A DNA stretch of 21,062 bases from Eubacteriales bacterium (GTDB lineage: Bacteria > Bacillota_A > Clostridia > Christensenellales > Aristaeellaceae), in NCBI GenBank assembly GCA_029974035.1, contig JARKQG010000026.1, positions 1 to 21,062 on the forward strand, read 5' to 3'. Under the pieces are notes generated by a model. It was not told the DNA's origin. It did not search any database and saw only the letters and a program-made list of their open reading frames with translations. The translations under genes and the position numbers were made by a program. Positions 1 to 6,755 of this stretch are shown here, piece after piece. Numbering within the stretch: position 1 is the first letter of the stretch; each line of letters opens with the position of its first letter.

Positions 1-2
1 GG

Positions 3-854
3 GAGAACGTGGGCACCTACGACGGCACGCTGGACGCGCTGAAGAGCAACATCGCCTACCTGCGCCGATCCAACCAGGACCTGGTGATCCTTCTGGGCAG
101 CTATTCGGTGTTCAACACCAATTTTGAGGACATGGTGAAAAAGCACAAGGAGTCCGGCGCGGATGTGACGCTGATGTACACCACCCGCTACCGGGACAGC
201 CGCGTGTCGCCGTCGATGCTGGCCAAGCACACCTACCTGAAGCTGGACGAGGACGGCAATGTGCTGGATTTTGAGATCGGCCCCAACATCCCGGAAAATC
301 CGAACTTCTGCATGGATGTGGTGCTGATGCGCCGCTCCATGCTGGTACACCTGGTGGATCAGGCGCTGTCCCACGGCATGCGGGACGTGATCCGCGACAT
401 GCTGCCCCAGTATTTAAAGCAAAAATTGCTGTCAGTCCGCGGATACGAGTATAAAGGCTATCATCGCCGCGTAGAATCTGTCTTGAGTTATTTTGAGTTT
501 AACATGGATATGCTACACTACGACATACGGCAGGAACTGTTTGCAAGCCCCGTCTACACCAAGGTGCGGGACGAAGTGCCCGCGAAGTACGCCGAGGGTG
601 CCCGGGCCGCCAATTCTCTGGTGGCGGACGGCTGCATCATCGAGGGAACGGTGGAAAACAGCGTGCTCTTCCGCGGCGTCCGGGTGCGATCGGGCGCGGT
701 GGTCCGCAACGCGGTGATCATGCAGGAGTCCGAGATCCAGGAGGGCGTCGAGGTGGAGAACGTCATTTTGGACAAGGCGGTCACCATCCGCAGCGGCAAG
801 CTGATCGGTCAGCGCGCCTACCCCATCGTAATCGGCAAAAACATGACCCTGTAA
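3..854 (+). CDS. glgD: GlgD, glucose-1-phosphate adenylyltransferase-like subunit (5' partial)
   Basis: This is the C-terminal ~283 residues of a GlgD-type protein. The frame is open to the left edge of the window, so the start lies outside; the family is usually about 370 residues. GlgD is the non-catalytic, regulatory partner of GlgC, which makes ADP-glucose for glycogen synthesis. Visible signs are the ENVGTYDGTLDAL stretch at the edge, the YKGYHRRVESVLSYFEFNMD block typical of the nucleotidyltransferase-to-beta-helix linker, and a C-terminal left-handed beta-helix (VADGCIIEGTVENSVLF..., V/I every sixth residue). glgA follows after 37 nt on the same strand, so the two are probably co-transcribed, with glgC expected just upstream. 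Codons between about 411 and 540 are much more AT-rich than the rest. A GlgC identity is less likely because of the GlgD-type linker and short C-terminus. Confidence 0.88.
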   Translation, partial: ENVGTYDGTLDALKSNIAYLRRSNQDLVILLGSYSVFNTNFEDMVKKHKESGADVTLMYTTRYRDSRVSPSMLAKHTYLKLDEDGNVLDFEIGPNIPENPNFCMDVVLMRRSMLVHLVDQALSHGMRDVIRDMLPQYLKQKLLSVRGYEYKGYHRRVESVLSYFEFNMDMLHYDIRQELFASPVYTKVRDEVPAKYAEGARAANSLVADGCIIEGTVENSVLFRGVRVRSGAVVRNAVIMQESEIQEGVEVENVILDKAVTIRSGKLIGQRAYPIVIGKNMTL

Positions 855-891
855 TCCCCAAGGGATTCCATTTCAAGGAGGCGATGACCCC

Positions 892-2517
892 GTGAAGGTG
901 CTGTTTGCGGCCTCGGAATGCGTGCCGTTTTCCAAGACCGGAGGCCTTGCGGACGTGGTGGGCGCACTGCCCAAGGAGATCAAAAAATCCGGGGTGGACG
1001 TGCGGGTCATTACCCCGCTGTACAGCGCGATCCCCGAAAAATGGCGCTCCAAAATGGAGCATCTGCTCTATTTCTACGTCAACCTCGGCTGGCGCAGGCA
1101 GTATGTGGGCATTGAAAAGCTGGTTTTGAACGACATCATCTACTATTTCGTGGACAACGAATACTACTTCGGCCGATCCTACATCTACGGCCTCGGCGGA
1201 GACGAGGGCGAGCGGTTTGCGTTTTTTGACCGGGCCGTCATGGAGGCGCTGCCCAAGATCGACTTTGTGCCGGACGTGCTCCACTGCCACGACTGGCAGA
1301 CCGGCCTCATCCCCGCCATGCTGGAAATCCAGTACCGGGTGCTGAAGCCCTACCAGAAGATCAAGACCGTGTTCACCGTCCACAACCTGCAGTACCAGGG
1401 CATCTTCCCCATCGACCAGATTGAGGAGCTGGTCAGCCTGGGCGGCCTGGCCTACACGCCGGACCACCTGGAGTTTTACGGCCAGTGCTCCTTCATGAAG
1501 GGCGGGTTGACCTTCGCCCAGAAGATCACCACCGTCAGCCCCAGCTACGCCGAGGAGGTCAAAACCGCCTATTACGGCGAGCGGCTGGACGGGCTGATGC
1601 GCGCCCGCGCACAGGACCTGGTGGGCATTTTGAACGGCATTGACACCGAGGAGTATGACCCCGAGACCGACCCGCTGATCGAGGCCCGCTACGGCGCGGA
1701 CAGCCTGGACAAAAAGCTCCAGAACAAGCTGGCGCTGCAGAAGGAGATGGGCCTCGCCGAGGGTGCGGACATCCCGCTGATCGGCATGGTGGGTCGGCTC
1801 AGCAACCAGAAGGGGCTGGATCTGGTGGAGCGGGTGCTGGATGGCGTCATGGCCACCGGCTGCCAGATGGTGGTGCTGGGCATGGGCGAGGACCGGTATG
1901 TGGACCTGTTCAACTGGGCGCAGTGGAAGTATGCCGGGCGCATCGCCGCCCGCATTGAGATGAACCACACGCTGGCCCACCACATCTACGCCGGCGCGGA
2001 CATGTTCCTGATGCCCTCGATGTTTGAGCCTTGCGGTCTTTCGCAGATGATTTCCATGCGCTACGGCACGCTGCCCGTCGTGCGGGAGACCGGCGGCCTC
2101 CGGGACACGGTGCTCTCCTACAACGGCTTTACCGGCAGCGGCAACGGCTTCACCTTTCTCAACTACAACGCCCACGACATGCTGCACGTGATCGAGCGCG
2201 CGGTGGGCTACTACCGCGACCATCCCGACGTGTGGCGCGGGCTCATGGCCCGGGCCATGGCGGGGCAATACGGCTGGGATCAGTCCGCCCACCATTACGT
2301 GGACCTCTACGCGGAGCTTTCAAAGCCGGTCCGCAAGGCGAGGGTTGCGAAAGAGGCAGAGAAACCGGCGGAAGCCCCCGCGGAGGTCCCCGTTCCCGCG
2401 GAAGCGCCCGCCAAGCCCGCGAGAAAGCCACGCGCCAAAAAGGCCGCCGCCACGGAAGGCGCGGCCCCGGCGGAACCGCCCGCCAAGCCCGCGCGAAAGC
2501 CCCGCGGGAAGGCATAG
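892..2517 (+). CDS. glgA: Glycogen synthase GlgA (ADP-glucose type) with basic C-terminal tail
   Basis: This GT5 glycogen synthase transfers glucose from ADP-glucose to the end of an alpha-1,4-glucan in the cytoplasm. The N-terminal KTGGLADVVGALPK motif (K15) is the ADP-glucose binding signature. E379 in MFEPCGLSQ matches the conserved C-terminal-domain glutamate, and VRETGGLRDTV follows. The GTG start at 892 is chosen because AAGGAGG (875-881) lies 10 nt upstream; an ATG at 884 opens only a three-codon frame. The protein has 541 residues, whereas the family is usually near 480. The extra ~60 residues (from about 478) are Ala/Pro/Lys/Arg-rich and carry PAKPARKPR twice (residues 506-514 and 530-538), like a histone-H1-style disordered tail. 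The gene lies 37 nt after glgD and is followed by a perfect hairpin, consistent with the end of a glg operon. Confidence 0.95.
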   Translation: MKVLFAASECVPFSKTGGLADVVGALPKEIKKSGVDVRVITPLYSAIPEKWRSKMEHLLYFYVNLGWRRQYVGIEKLVLNDIIYYFVDNEYYFGRSYIYGLGGDEGERFAFFDRAVMEALPKIDFVPDVLHCHDWQTGLIPAMLEIQYRVLKPYQKIKTVFTVHNLQYQGIFPIDQIEELVSLGGLAYTPDHLEFYGQCSFMKGGLTFAQKITTVSPSYAEEVKTAYYGERLDGLMRARAQDLVGILNGIDTEEYDPETDPLIEARYGADSLDKKLQNKLALQKEMGLAEGADIPLIGMVGRLSNQKGLDLVERVLDGVMATGCQMVVLGMGEDRYVDLFNWAQWKYAGRIAARIEMNHTLAHHIYAGADMFLMPSMFEPCGLSQMISMRYGTLPVVRETGGLRDTVLSYNGFTGSGNGFTFLNYNAHDMLHVIERAVGYYRDHPDVWRGLMARAMAGQYGWDQSAHHYVDLYAELSKPVRKARVAKEAEKPAEAPAEVPVPAEAPAKPARKPRAKKAAATEGAAPAEPPAKPARKPRGKA

Positions 2518-2540
2518 CCCTTTCATAGGATGGTGTAAAA

Positions 2541-2574
2541 CGCGCCGCCGGTACGCATGCCGGCGGCGCGATTT
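2541..2574 (+). terminator. Hairpin after glgA, likely transcription terminator
   Basis: A perfect 11-bp inverted repeat (2541-2551 with 2560-2570, 8-nt loop), all but one pair G-C or C-G, starts 24 nt after the glgA stop. It is followed by a short ATTTG stretch rather than a clear T-run. Position and strength suggest the end of the glg transcript; the weak T-tract keeps confidence moderate. Confidence 0.6.
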
Positions 2575-2611
2575 GCACAGACCATCCACAAAGTGCCCGT
2601 TATGCTTTAAT

Positions 2612-2640
2612 CGTTCCCGGCGGCGTGCACGCCGGGAACG
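2612..2640. other. Second perfect hairpin between glgA and the next gene
   Basis: CGTTCCCGGCG (2612-2622) pairs perfectly with CGCCGGGAACG (2630-2640) around a 7-nt loop. No T-run follows on either strand. It lies only 41 nt after the first hairpin and immediately before the region where coding-like sequence of the next gene begins. It could be part of a tandem terminator, an attenuator in the next gene's leader, or the scar of a rearrangement. Confidence 0.5.
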
Positions 2641-2727
2641 GGATCGCACCATCAGTGCGCACACTGGTGGCGCTATCCGTACATCCGGACCGAACAGGCG
2701 CTGCCCGAGGACGAGAAGCTCAGCGCG

Positions 2728-4170
2728 ATGATCGCGGAATACGAAAACGCGCGGCGCGAATACGATGTGGAGGGTGCCGAGGCCCGGGTCGGCGGCGTGA
2801 CGGCCTCCGTGATGGCGATACGCACGTCTCCCGCGGATTCGGACGACAAGGACGGAAAGGGCGAGATGAACCTGTGGCTGAAGTTTTCGGACGTTCCGTC
2901 CTTTGACCCGAGCCGGGTGGACTTCTCCATCGTCGTCGACGGAGAGGAAATTCCGATGCGGGTGGACGGGGATCTCCGGGCGTACCGCGACGAAGGCGGG
3001 CGCACGCTGACCGCCGAGGACTGGGCGAACGATACTTCCGGCAGCAATTCTCAGACGTGGGACGGCGAGCTTATCACCTGGCTGGAATTTGACATTGACT
3101 CCTGGCGCTGGGACGAACCCAGGGCGCTCGAACTGAAGGCGACCATCGACGGTCAGTTGTTCTCGATCCCCTTTGCGTTTGATCCCGTCAAGGCCCACGA
3201 GAACGCCGTCGAAATGGCCAGGACCAGCGTAAAGCTGGTGGATGAGAATTACGAGCACGACAAGGCCGAGCTGGAAACCATGGAGGCGGGCGCCGCGGCG
3301 GTGGGGCTGACCGGCAGCGCGGAAGGATACGACTGGGTGATTTCGGAGATGTCCTACGCCAATGAGAACCTGTACTTCACGGCGGCCTTCGGCGCCGCTG
3401 AAGGGAAGGGCTCCGCGGCCGGGGATGCGGACTTCTGGCTGGCGGGCGTCACCGTGGACGGCATGATGACGGGCTCGGGCAGCTCGGAAACCACGGCCCA
3501 GGCGGAAAGCGGCTATACCGCGCTCTACCAGTGCGCCCTGGGGCGCGATCCCAGGCGGCTCCCGGAGGAATCGCTGATCGCGCTGTCGCTGGAACTGGGC
3601 GGGGTTGAAAACGCGGAGCGCGCGGCGTTCCGGTACAACTGGAAGGAGAAAAAAGCCGCGCTGCCCAGGGACGAAGCGGAGCGGAAGGCTTGGGTGGAGG
3701 AGGCCGAAGCGCTGAATAAGGCGATCTACGGCCAGTATACGGAAAATGTCGGCTATGACCTGACGCCGCTGGCCCTCACGCAGGAGAAGGACGGCGTATC
3801 CATGACCATTACCGGCGCAAGCTTCTGCGCGGACGTCAGCCGACTGGAGTTCTACGTCAGCGTGGAGGGGGATTACGCGGGCAGCCCGTACCTGTGGCTG
3901 AATGAACCCAGTGTGACCATCAACGGCTACCAGGCGCACGCCGCGGGCAGCGGCTCCAGGGGCAAAGAGGACATCCCCACCGGATACTACGTGTACCCGC
4001 CGCTGAATATTTCGGAATTTGGCGACGGCGACCGGGTGGTCTTCGAGCTTCCCCTCTACGATAAGGACGCGGACTTTGGGAATACCAACCACCCCGAACC
4101 CGCGGCCACGCTCGTCTACGAGTTTACGATCGACAAAGGCGAGCTGAAGCCGCTGAAGGCGGACGAATAA
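2728..4170 (+). CDS. Hypothetical protein with three repeated beta-rich domains, possibly 5'-truncated
   Basis: The gene is not recognised with certainty. From the first ATG it is 480 residues, acidic and beta-rich. Three segments have a similar layout, each with a hydrophobic strand followed by a V-x-[VI]-[DN]-G turn: about residues 20-150 (VDFSIVVDGEEIPM), 190-290 (FWLAGVTVDGMM) and 335-470 (LWLNEPSVTINGYQ). They look like tandem Ig-like domains, as in DUF4179/DUF5643-type surface proteins, but that link is inference. There is no signal peptide or membrane segment and no good ribosome site before ATG 2728. The frame stays open upstream to 2611 and reads plausible protein just before the ATG (YIRTEQALPEDEKLSA), with no in-frame ATG, GTG or TTG there. 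The true N-terminus, probably a signal or membrane anchor, may therefore be lost. It converges with the Nudix gene. Confidence 0.6.
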   Translation: MIAEYENARREYDVEGAEARVGGVTASVMAIRTSPADSDDKDGKGEMNLWLKFSDVPSFDPSRVDFSIVVDGEEIPMRVDGDLRAYRDEGGRTLTAEDWANDTSGSNSQTWDGELITWLEFDIDSWRWDEPRALELKATIDGQLFSIPFAFDPVKAHENAVEMARTSVKLVDENYEHDKAELETMEAGAAAVGLTGSAEGYDWVISEMSYANENLYFTAAFGAAEGKGSAAGDADFWLAGVTVDGMMTGSGSSETTAQAESGYTALYQCALGRDPRRLPEESLIALSLELGGVENAERAAFRYNWKEKKAALPRDEAERKAWVEEAEALNKAIYGQYTENVGYDLTPLALTQEKDGVSMTITGASFCADVSRLEFYVSVEGDYAGSPYLWLNEPSVTINGYQAHAAGSGSRGKEDIPTGYYVYPPLNISEFGDGDRVVFELPLYDKDADFGNTNHPEPAATLVYEFTIDKGELKPLKADE

Positions 4171-4174
4171 CCCG

Positions 4175-4204
4175 CCCGGCGGCGGCGCGGTGCCGCGCTC
4201 CGGG
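4175..4204. terminator. GC-rich hairpin between convergent genes
   Basis: An outer CCCGG/CCGGG stem (4175-4179, 4200-4204) encloses an inner GCGCG/CGCGC stem (4185-4189, 4194-4198) with a 4-nt loop and an asymmetric bulge. It sits in the 43-nt gap between two convergent genes, where a bidirectional terminator is expected. There is no T-run on either side. Confidence 0.3.
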
Positions 4205-4213
4205 CCGCGGGCC

Positions 4214-4678
4214 TCATCCGCCCAGGTTGCCCCTTCGCAGCCGTTCGTCAAGCTCCCAGAGCGCCACCTTCTGATCGTGAAAGTACACCAGCGCCTCGGC
4301 CGCCTCATAGGCGTGCCACCCGAAGCCGGTGTGCTCCTCCGAAAGGGTCACGGGCCCGTCGTAGGCCATGGCGAAAAAAGTCATGGGGATCACGACCACA
4401 TCCCGCCCCCAGCGCGCCTGGGTTTCGGCGGAAAACAGGTACACCGGCAGGTAGCTGACGGTGGTCAGGCGGCGCAGCGGGGCGTCGCTCAAAACGCCCG
4501 ATTCCTCCCGGGTCTCCCGCCGCGCGGCCTCTTCGTCGGTTTCGCCCGCCTCCACACCGCCGCACACGCCCTGCCACCACAGCGGGTTTTCCGATCGCTG
4601 AAACAGTGCGTACTCGTATTCGCCATTCGGATTCTTCCTGTACAGGAATACGTGCACCTGACGGGGCTGCCGCGCCAT
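4214..4678 (-). CDS. Nudix hydrolase
   Basis: This small cytoplasmic Nudix-family pyrophosphohydrolase (154 residues) cleaves a nucleoside diphosphate linked to another group. The complete Nudix box runs from G40 to V62: G-x5-E46-x7-R54-E55-T-R-E58-E59-S-G61-V. The flanking arrangement (FQRSENPLWWQGVCGGVEAGE, and a later TGFGWHAYEAAEAL) resembles the NudB/dihydroneopterin-triphosphate group, but the substrate cannot be read from sequence. The ATG at 4678 is chosen because AAAGGAGG lies 7 nt upstream; a longer open frame to 4834 runs through a terminator hairpin and reads as low-complexity Arg/Ser sequence. It lies downstream of the sugar ABC operon on the same strand, separated by that hairpin, so it is probably transcribed on its own. 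Confidence 0.88.
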   Translation of the reverse strand: MARQPRQVHVFLYRKNPNGEYEYALFQRSENPLWWQGVCGGVEAGETDEEAARRETREESGVLSDAPLRRLTTVSYLPVYLFSAETQARWGRDVVVIPMTFFAMAYDGPVTLSEEHTGFGWHAYEAAEALVYFHDQKVALWELDERLRRGNLGG

Positions 4679-4721
4679 ATCGCGCCCTCCTTTCGCCCGC
4701 GGGGCCGCGCCCCAACGGAAA

Positions 4722-4750
4722 CGCCGGGAATCCACGGAGGATTCCCGGCG
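4722..4750 (-). terminator. Terminator of the RbsABC-type operon
   Basis: A perfect 12-bp stem (4722-4733 with 4739-4750) with a 5-nt loop lies 25 nt past the end of the binding-protein gene in its direction of transcription. On the minus strand it is followed by TTTCCGTT, a weak T-tract. It separates the sugar ABC operon from the Nudix gene. Confidence 0.65.
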
Positions 4751-4775
4751 CGGTCTGCTTCCGGTGGAACGCGCC

Positions 4776-5675
4776 TTAGCCGCGCAGCACCGCGACGCCG
4801 GTGTCGATGACCGACGGACCGGTGGAGAGGCCATTGATCACGGCATAGGCTTCCGCCACGCCCAGATAGCCCATGGTGAAGGGGTTCTGCGCCATGGCGG
4901 CCTTCAGCGAGCCGTCCTTGAGCAGGCCCATGATCGCGTCGGACTTGTCAAAGCCCACGCCGATGATCTCCGGCGCTTCGGCCTTGATGGCGTTGCCGGT
5001 GCCCACGGTGGAGCCTTCGTTGGTGCCGAAGATGCCCACCAGGTCCGCGTTGCCCATGATAAAGTTGGTGGCGGCTTCCTGGGATTCGGCGGCCAGGCCA
5101 TCCTTGTACTCGGTGGTCAGAAGCTCAAAGCGGCCATCGGCGGTGATGGCGTCGCGGAAGCCCGCCTCGCGGTTCATGGTGGAGTTGGTGGCGGTGTTGA
5201 CGCCGATGATGGCGATCTTGCCGGAGGTCTTGCCGGCCTTGTCCAGTTCCTCAAGCATGGTGGTGCCCGCCAGCTTGCCGGCGGCGTAGTTGTCGGTGGA
5301 CAGCGTCACCGGAACGGGCGCGGTGGCCGGGGAGTCCACGTAGATCACGGTGATGCCCTGGGTCTGGGCTTCCTCGACGGTCTTGGCGATGCCCTGCGGG
5401 TCGGTGGCGGCCAGCAGGATGACGGCCGGCTTCTCGGCGATGGCGTTGTTCAGCACCTCGATCTGGTCGGCATTGTCCTTGCCGTCCGGCGCGTCCCACT
5501 TGTAGTCAACGCCCAGCGCCTTGGCCATGGCGGATGCGCCCGCGTCCACGGACACCCAGTGCATGTCCATCTTGTCCATGGTGATCAGGTATACCAGGTT
5601 GCCTTCCGCATTGGCCATGGAGGCCATGCCCAGGGAGAGGAGCAGTACGAGCGTGAGCGCCAGGATTTTCTTCAT
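4776..5675 (-). CDS. Sugar ABC transporter substrate-binding protein (RbsB/Peripla_BP_4 type)
   Basis: This extracytoplasmic sugar-binding protein of the ribose/galactose/xylose class would deliver substrate to the permease and ATPase encoded just upstream. It has 299 residues. Residues 1-23 are a signal peptide (MKK, hydrophobic core, then A21-N-A23 before E24). The mature part has the two-lobed layout with ADQIEVLNNAIAEKPAVILL, YVDSPA and GFDKSDAIMGLLKDG. There is no cysteine at the cleavage point, so it is not a typical Gram-positive lipoprotein. AAGGAGG about 9 nt before the ATG supports the start. It is the third gene of the operon, 54 nt after the permease gene. The sugar cannot be named; ribose is only one option. 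Confidence 0.88.
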   Translation of the reverse strand: MKKILALTLVLLLSLGMASMANAEGNLVYLITMDKMDMHWVSVDAGASAMAKALGVDYKWDAPDGKDNADQIEVLNNAIAEKPAVILLAATDPQGIAKTVEEAQTQGITVIYVDSPATAPVPVTLSTDNYAAGKLAGTTMLEELDKAGKTSGKIAIIGVNTATNSTMNREAGFRDAITADGRFELLTTEYKDGLAAESQEAATNFIMGNADLVGIFGTNEGSTVGTGNAIKAEAPEIIGVGFDKSDAIMGLLKDGSLKAAMAQNPFTMGYLGVAEAYAVINGLSTGPSVIDTGVAVLRG

Positions 5676-5706
5676 AGCGAAAAACCCTCCTTGATGTTTA
5701 TGCTAA

Positions 5707-5721
5707 GCGCCCCGAAGGCGC
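5707..5721 (-). other. Small intercistronic hairpin
   Basis: GCGCC/GGCGC forms a 5-bp stem with a 5-nt UUCGG-containing loop on the minus strand, between the permease stop and the binding-protein ribosome site. Such hairpins often protect the highly expressed binding-protein mRNA, but this one is short. Confidence 0.3.
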
Positions 5722-5729
5722 CTGCAATC

Positions 5730-6755
5730 TCAGTCTGCGCCGGCGCGCCTGCCGCGTCCGAACAGCTTCTTGAGGTCGATGGCGTCGCCGCGGGCGACGC
5801 GGTCGATGAGCACCGACAGGATGACCACGATGCCGATGACGATCTGCTTCAGCGCCAGCGGCGCGCCGGCGAACTGCAGCCCGTTTTGCAGCACGCCCCA
5901 GATGCACGCGCCGATCACCGTGCCGAACAGCAGCCCCTGCCCGCCCATGGTGGACACGCCGCCGATGACCGATGCCGCCACGGCGTTCAGCTCGTAGGTG
6001 TTGCCCGCGTCCAGGGTGCCCATGCCGCTCTGCGCCATCAGGATGAAGCCCACGATGCAGCTCATGAACGAGGAGATCACATAGGCTTTGGTCATCGCCC
6101 ACTTGACGTTGACGCCGGAGAAGCGCGCCGCCTCATAGTTGGAGCCCAGCGCGTAGATGTGCCGGCCCGTGCGGGTGGAGGACAGAATGTAGTTGAAGAT
6201 CAGGAACAGGAGGATGGCGATCCACATGGGCGTAAAAAGCCCCGCGAACTTGCCGTAGTAGAAGAGGTCCCGGAACGCCTCGCTGCCGCCGGCGGAGATC
6301 AGGTCGGTGTTCATGTTGCCGTTGACGATCTGCGCCACGCCCCGGGCGGTGATCATGGTGCCCAGCGTCGCGATGAAGGGAGGCAGCTTGGCCCGCGCGA
6401 TCAGCGTGCCGTTGAGAAAGCCCACGAACAGGCACGCCAGCACGGTCAGCGGCAGCGCCACGAGGGCGTGAACGCCGTGGGTCATCAGCGTGGCGCTCAT
6501 CATGGTGCTCATGCCCACCACGGAACCGATGGAAAGGTCAATCCCCCCGGTGATCAGCACATAGGACTGGCCCATGCCGATGATCAGGATCGGCGCCACC
6601 TGGCGCAAAAGCGAGGTGATGTTGCGGGAGGTCATGAAGCTGGGGTTGAGCCACGCGAATACCACGCACATGGCCGCCAGCGCCGTGGTCACCGAGATCA
6701 CCTGGCCCATGCCGCGCACCTGCAGGATGCGCCGGAATACATTGTCCTTTTTCAT
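5730..6755 (-). CDS. Sugar ABC transporter permease (RbsC type)
   Basis: This is the membrane subunit of a ribose/xylose-class importer (BPD_transp_2 family), 341 residues and very hydrophobic, with about eight to ten predicted membrane spans. The family signature GGIDLSIGSVVG is present near residue 70, and TGRHIYALGSNYEAARFSGV matches the conserved cytoplasmic loop near residue 195 that contacts the ATPase. The start ATG overlaps the ATPase stop codon by one base (TGATG), indicating translational coupling. The binding-protein gene follows after 54 nt. The C-terminal tail is arginine-rich (LFGRGRRAGAD). Confidence 0.9.
   Translation of the reverse strand: MKKDNVFRRILQVRGMGQVISVTTALAAMCVVFAWLNPSFMTSRNITSLLRQVAPILIIGMGQSYVLITGGIDLSIGSVVGMSTMMSATLMTHGVHALVALPLTVLACLFVGFLNGTLIARAKLPPFIATLGTMITARGVAQIVNGNMNTDLISAGGSEAFRDLFYYGKFAGLFTPMWIAILLFLIFNYILSSTRTGRHIYALGSNYEAARFSGVNVKWAMTKAYVISSFMSCIVGFILMAQSGMGTLDAGNTYELNAVAASVIGGVSTMGGQGLLFGTVIGACIWGVLQNGLQFAGAPLALKQIVIGIVVILSVLIDRVARGDAIDLKKLFGRGRRAGAD

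Noticed and set aside
781..2295. 504-residue open frame on the minus strand
   Set aside because: Antisense to glgA. Its His/Val/Gly/Ala-rich composition is the usual mirror of a GC-rich gene, and it has no motif.
2320..4308. 662-residue open frame on the minus strand
   Set aside because: Runs antisense through the glgA tail, both hairpins and the three-domain protein; Arg/Val-rich shadow without domains.
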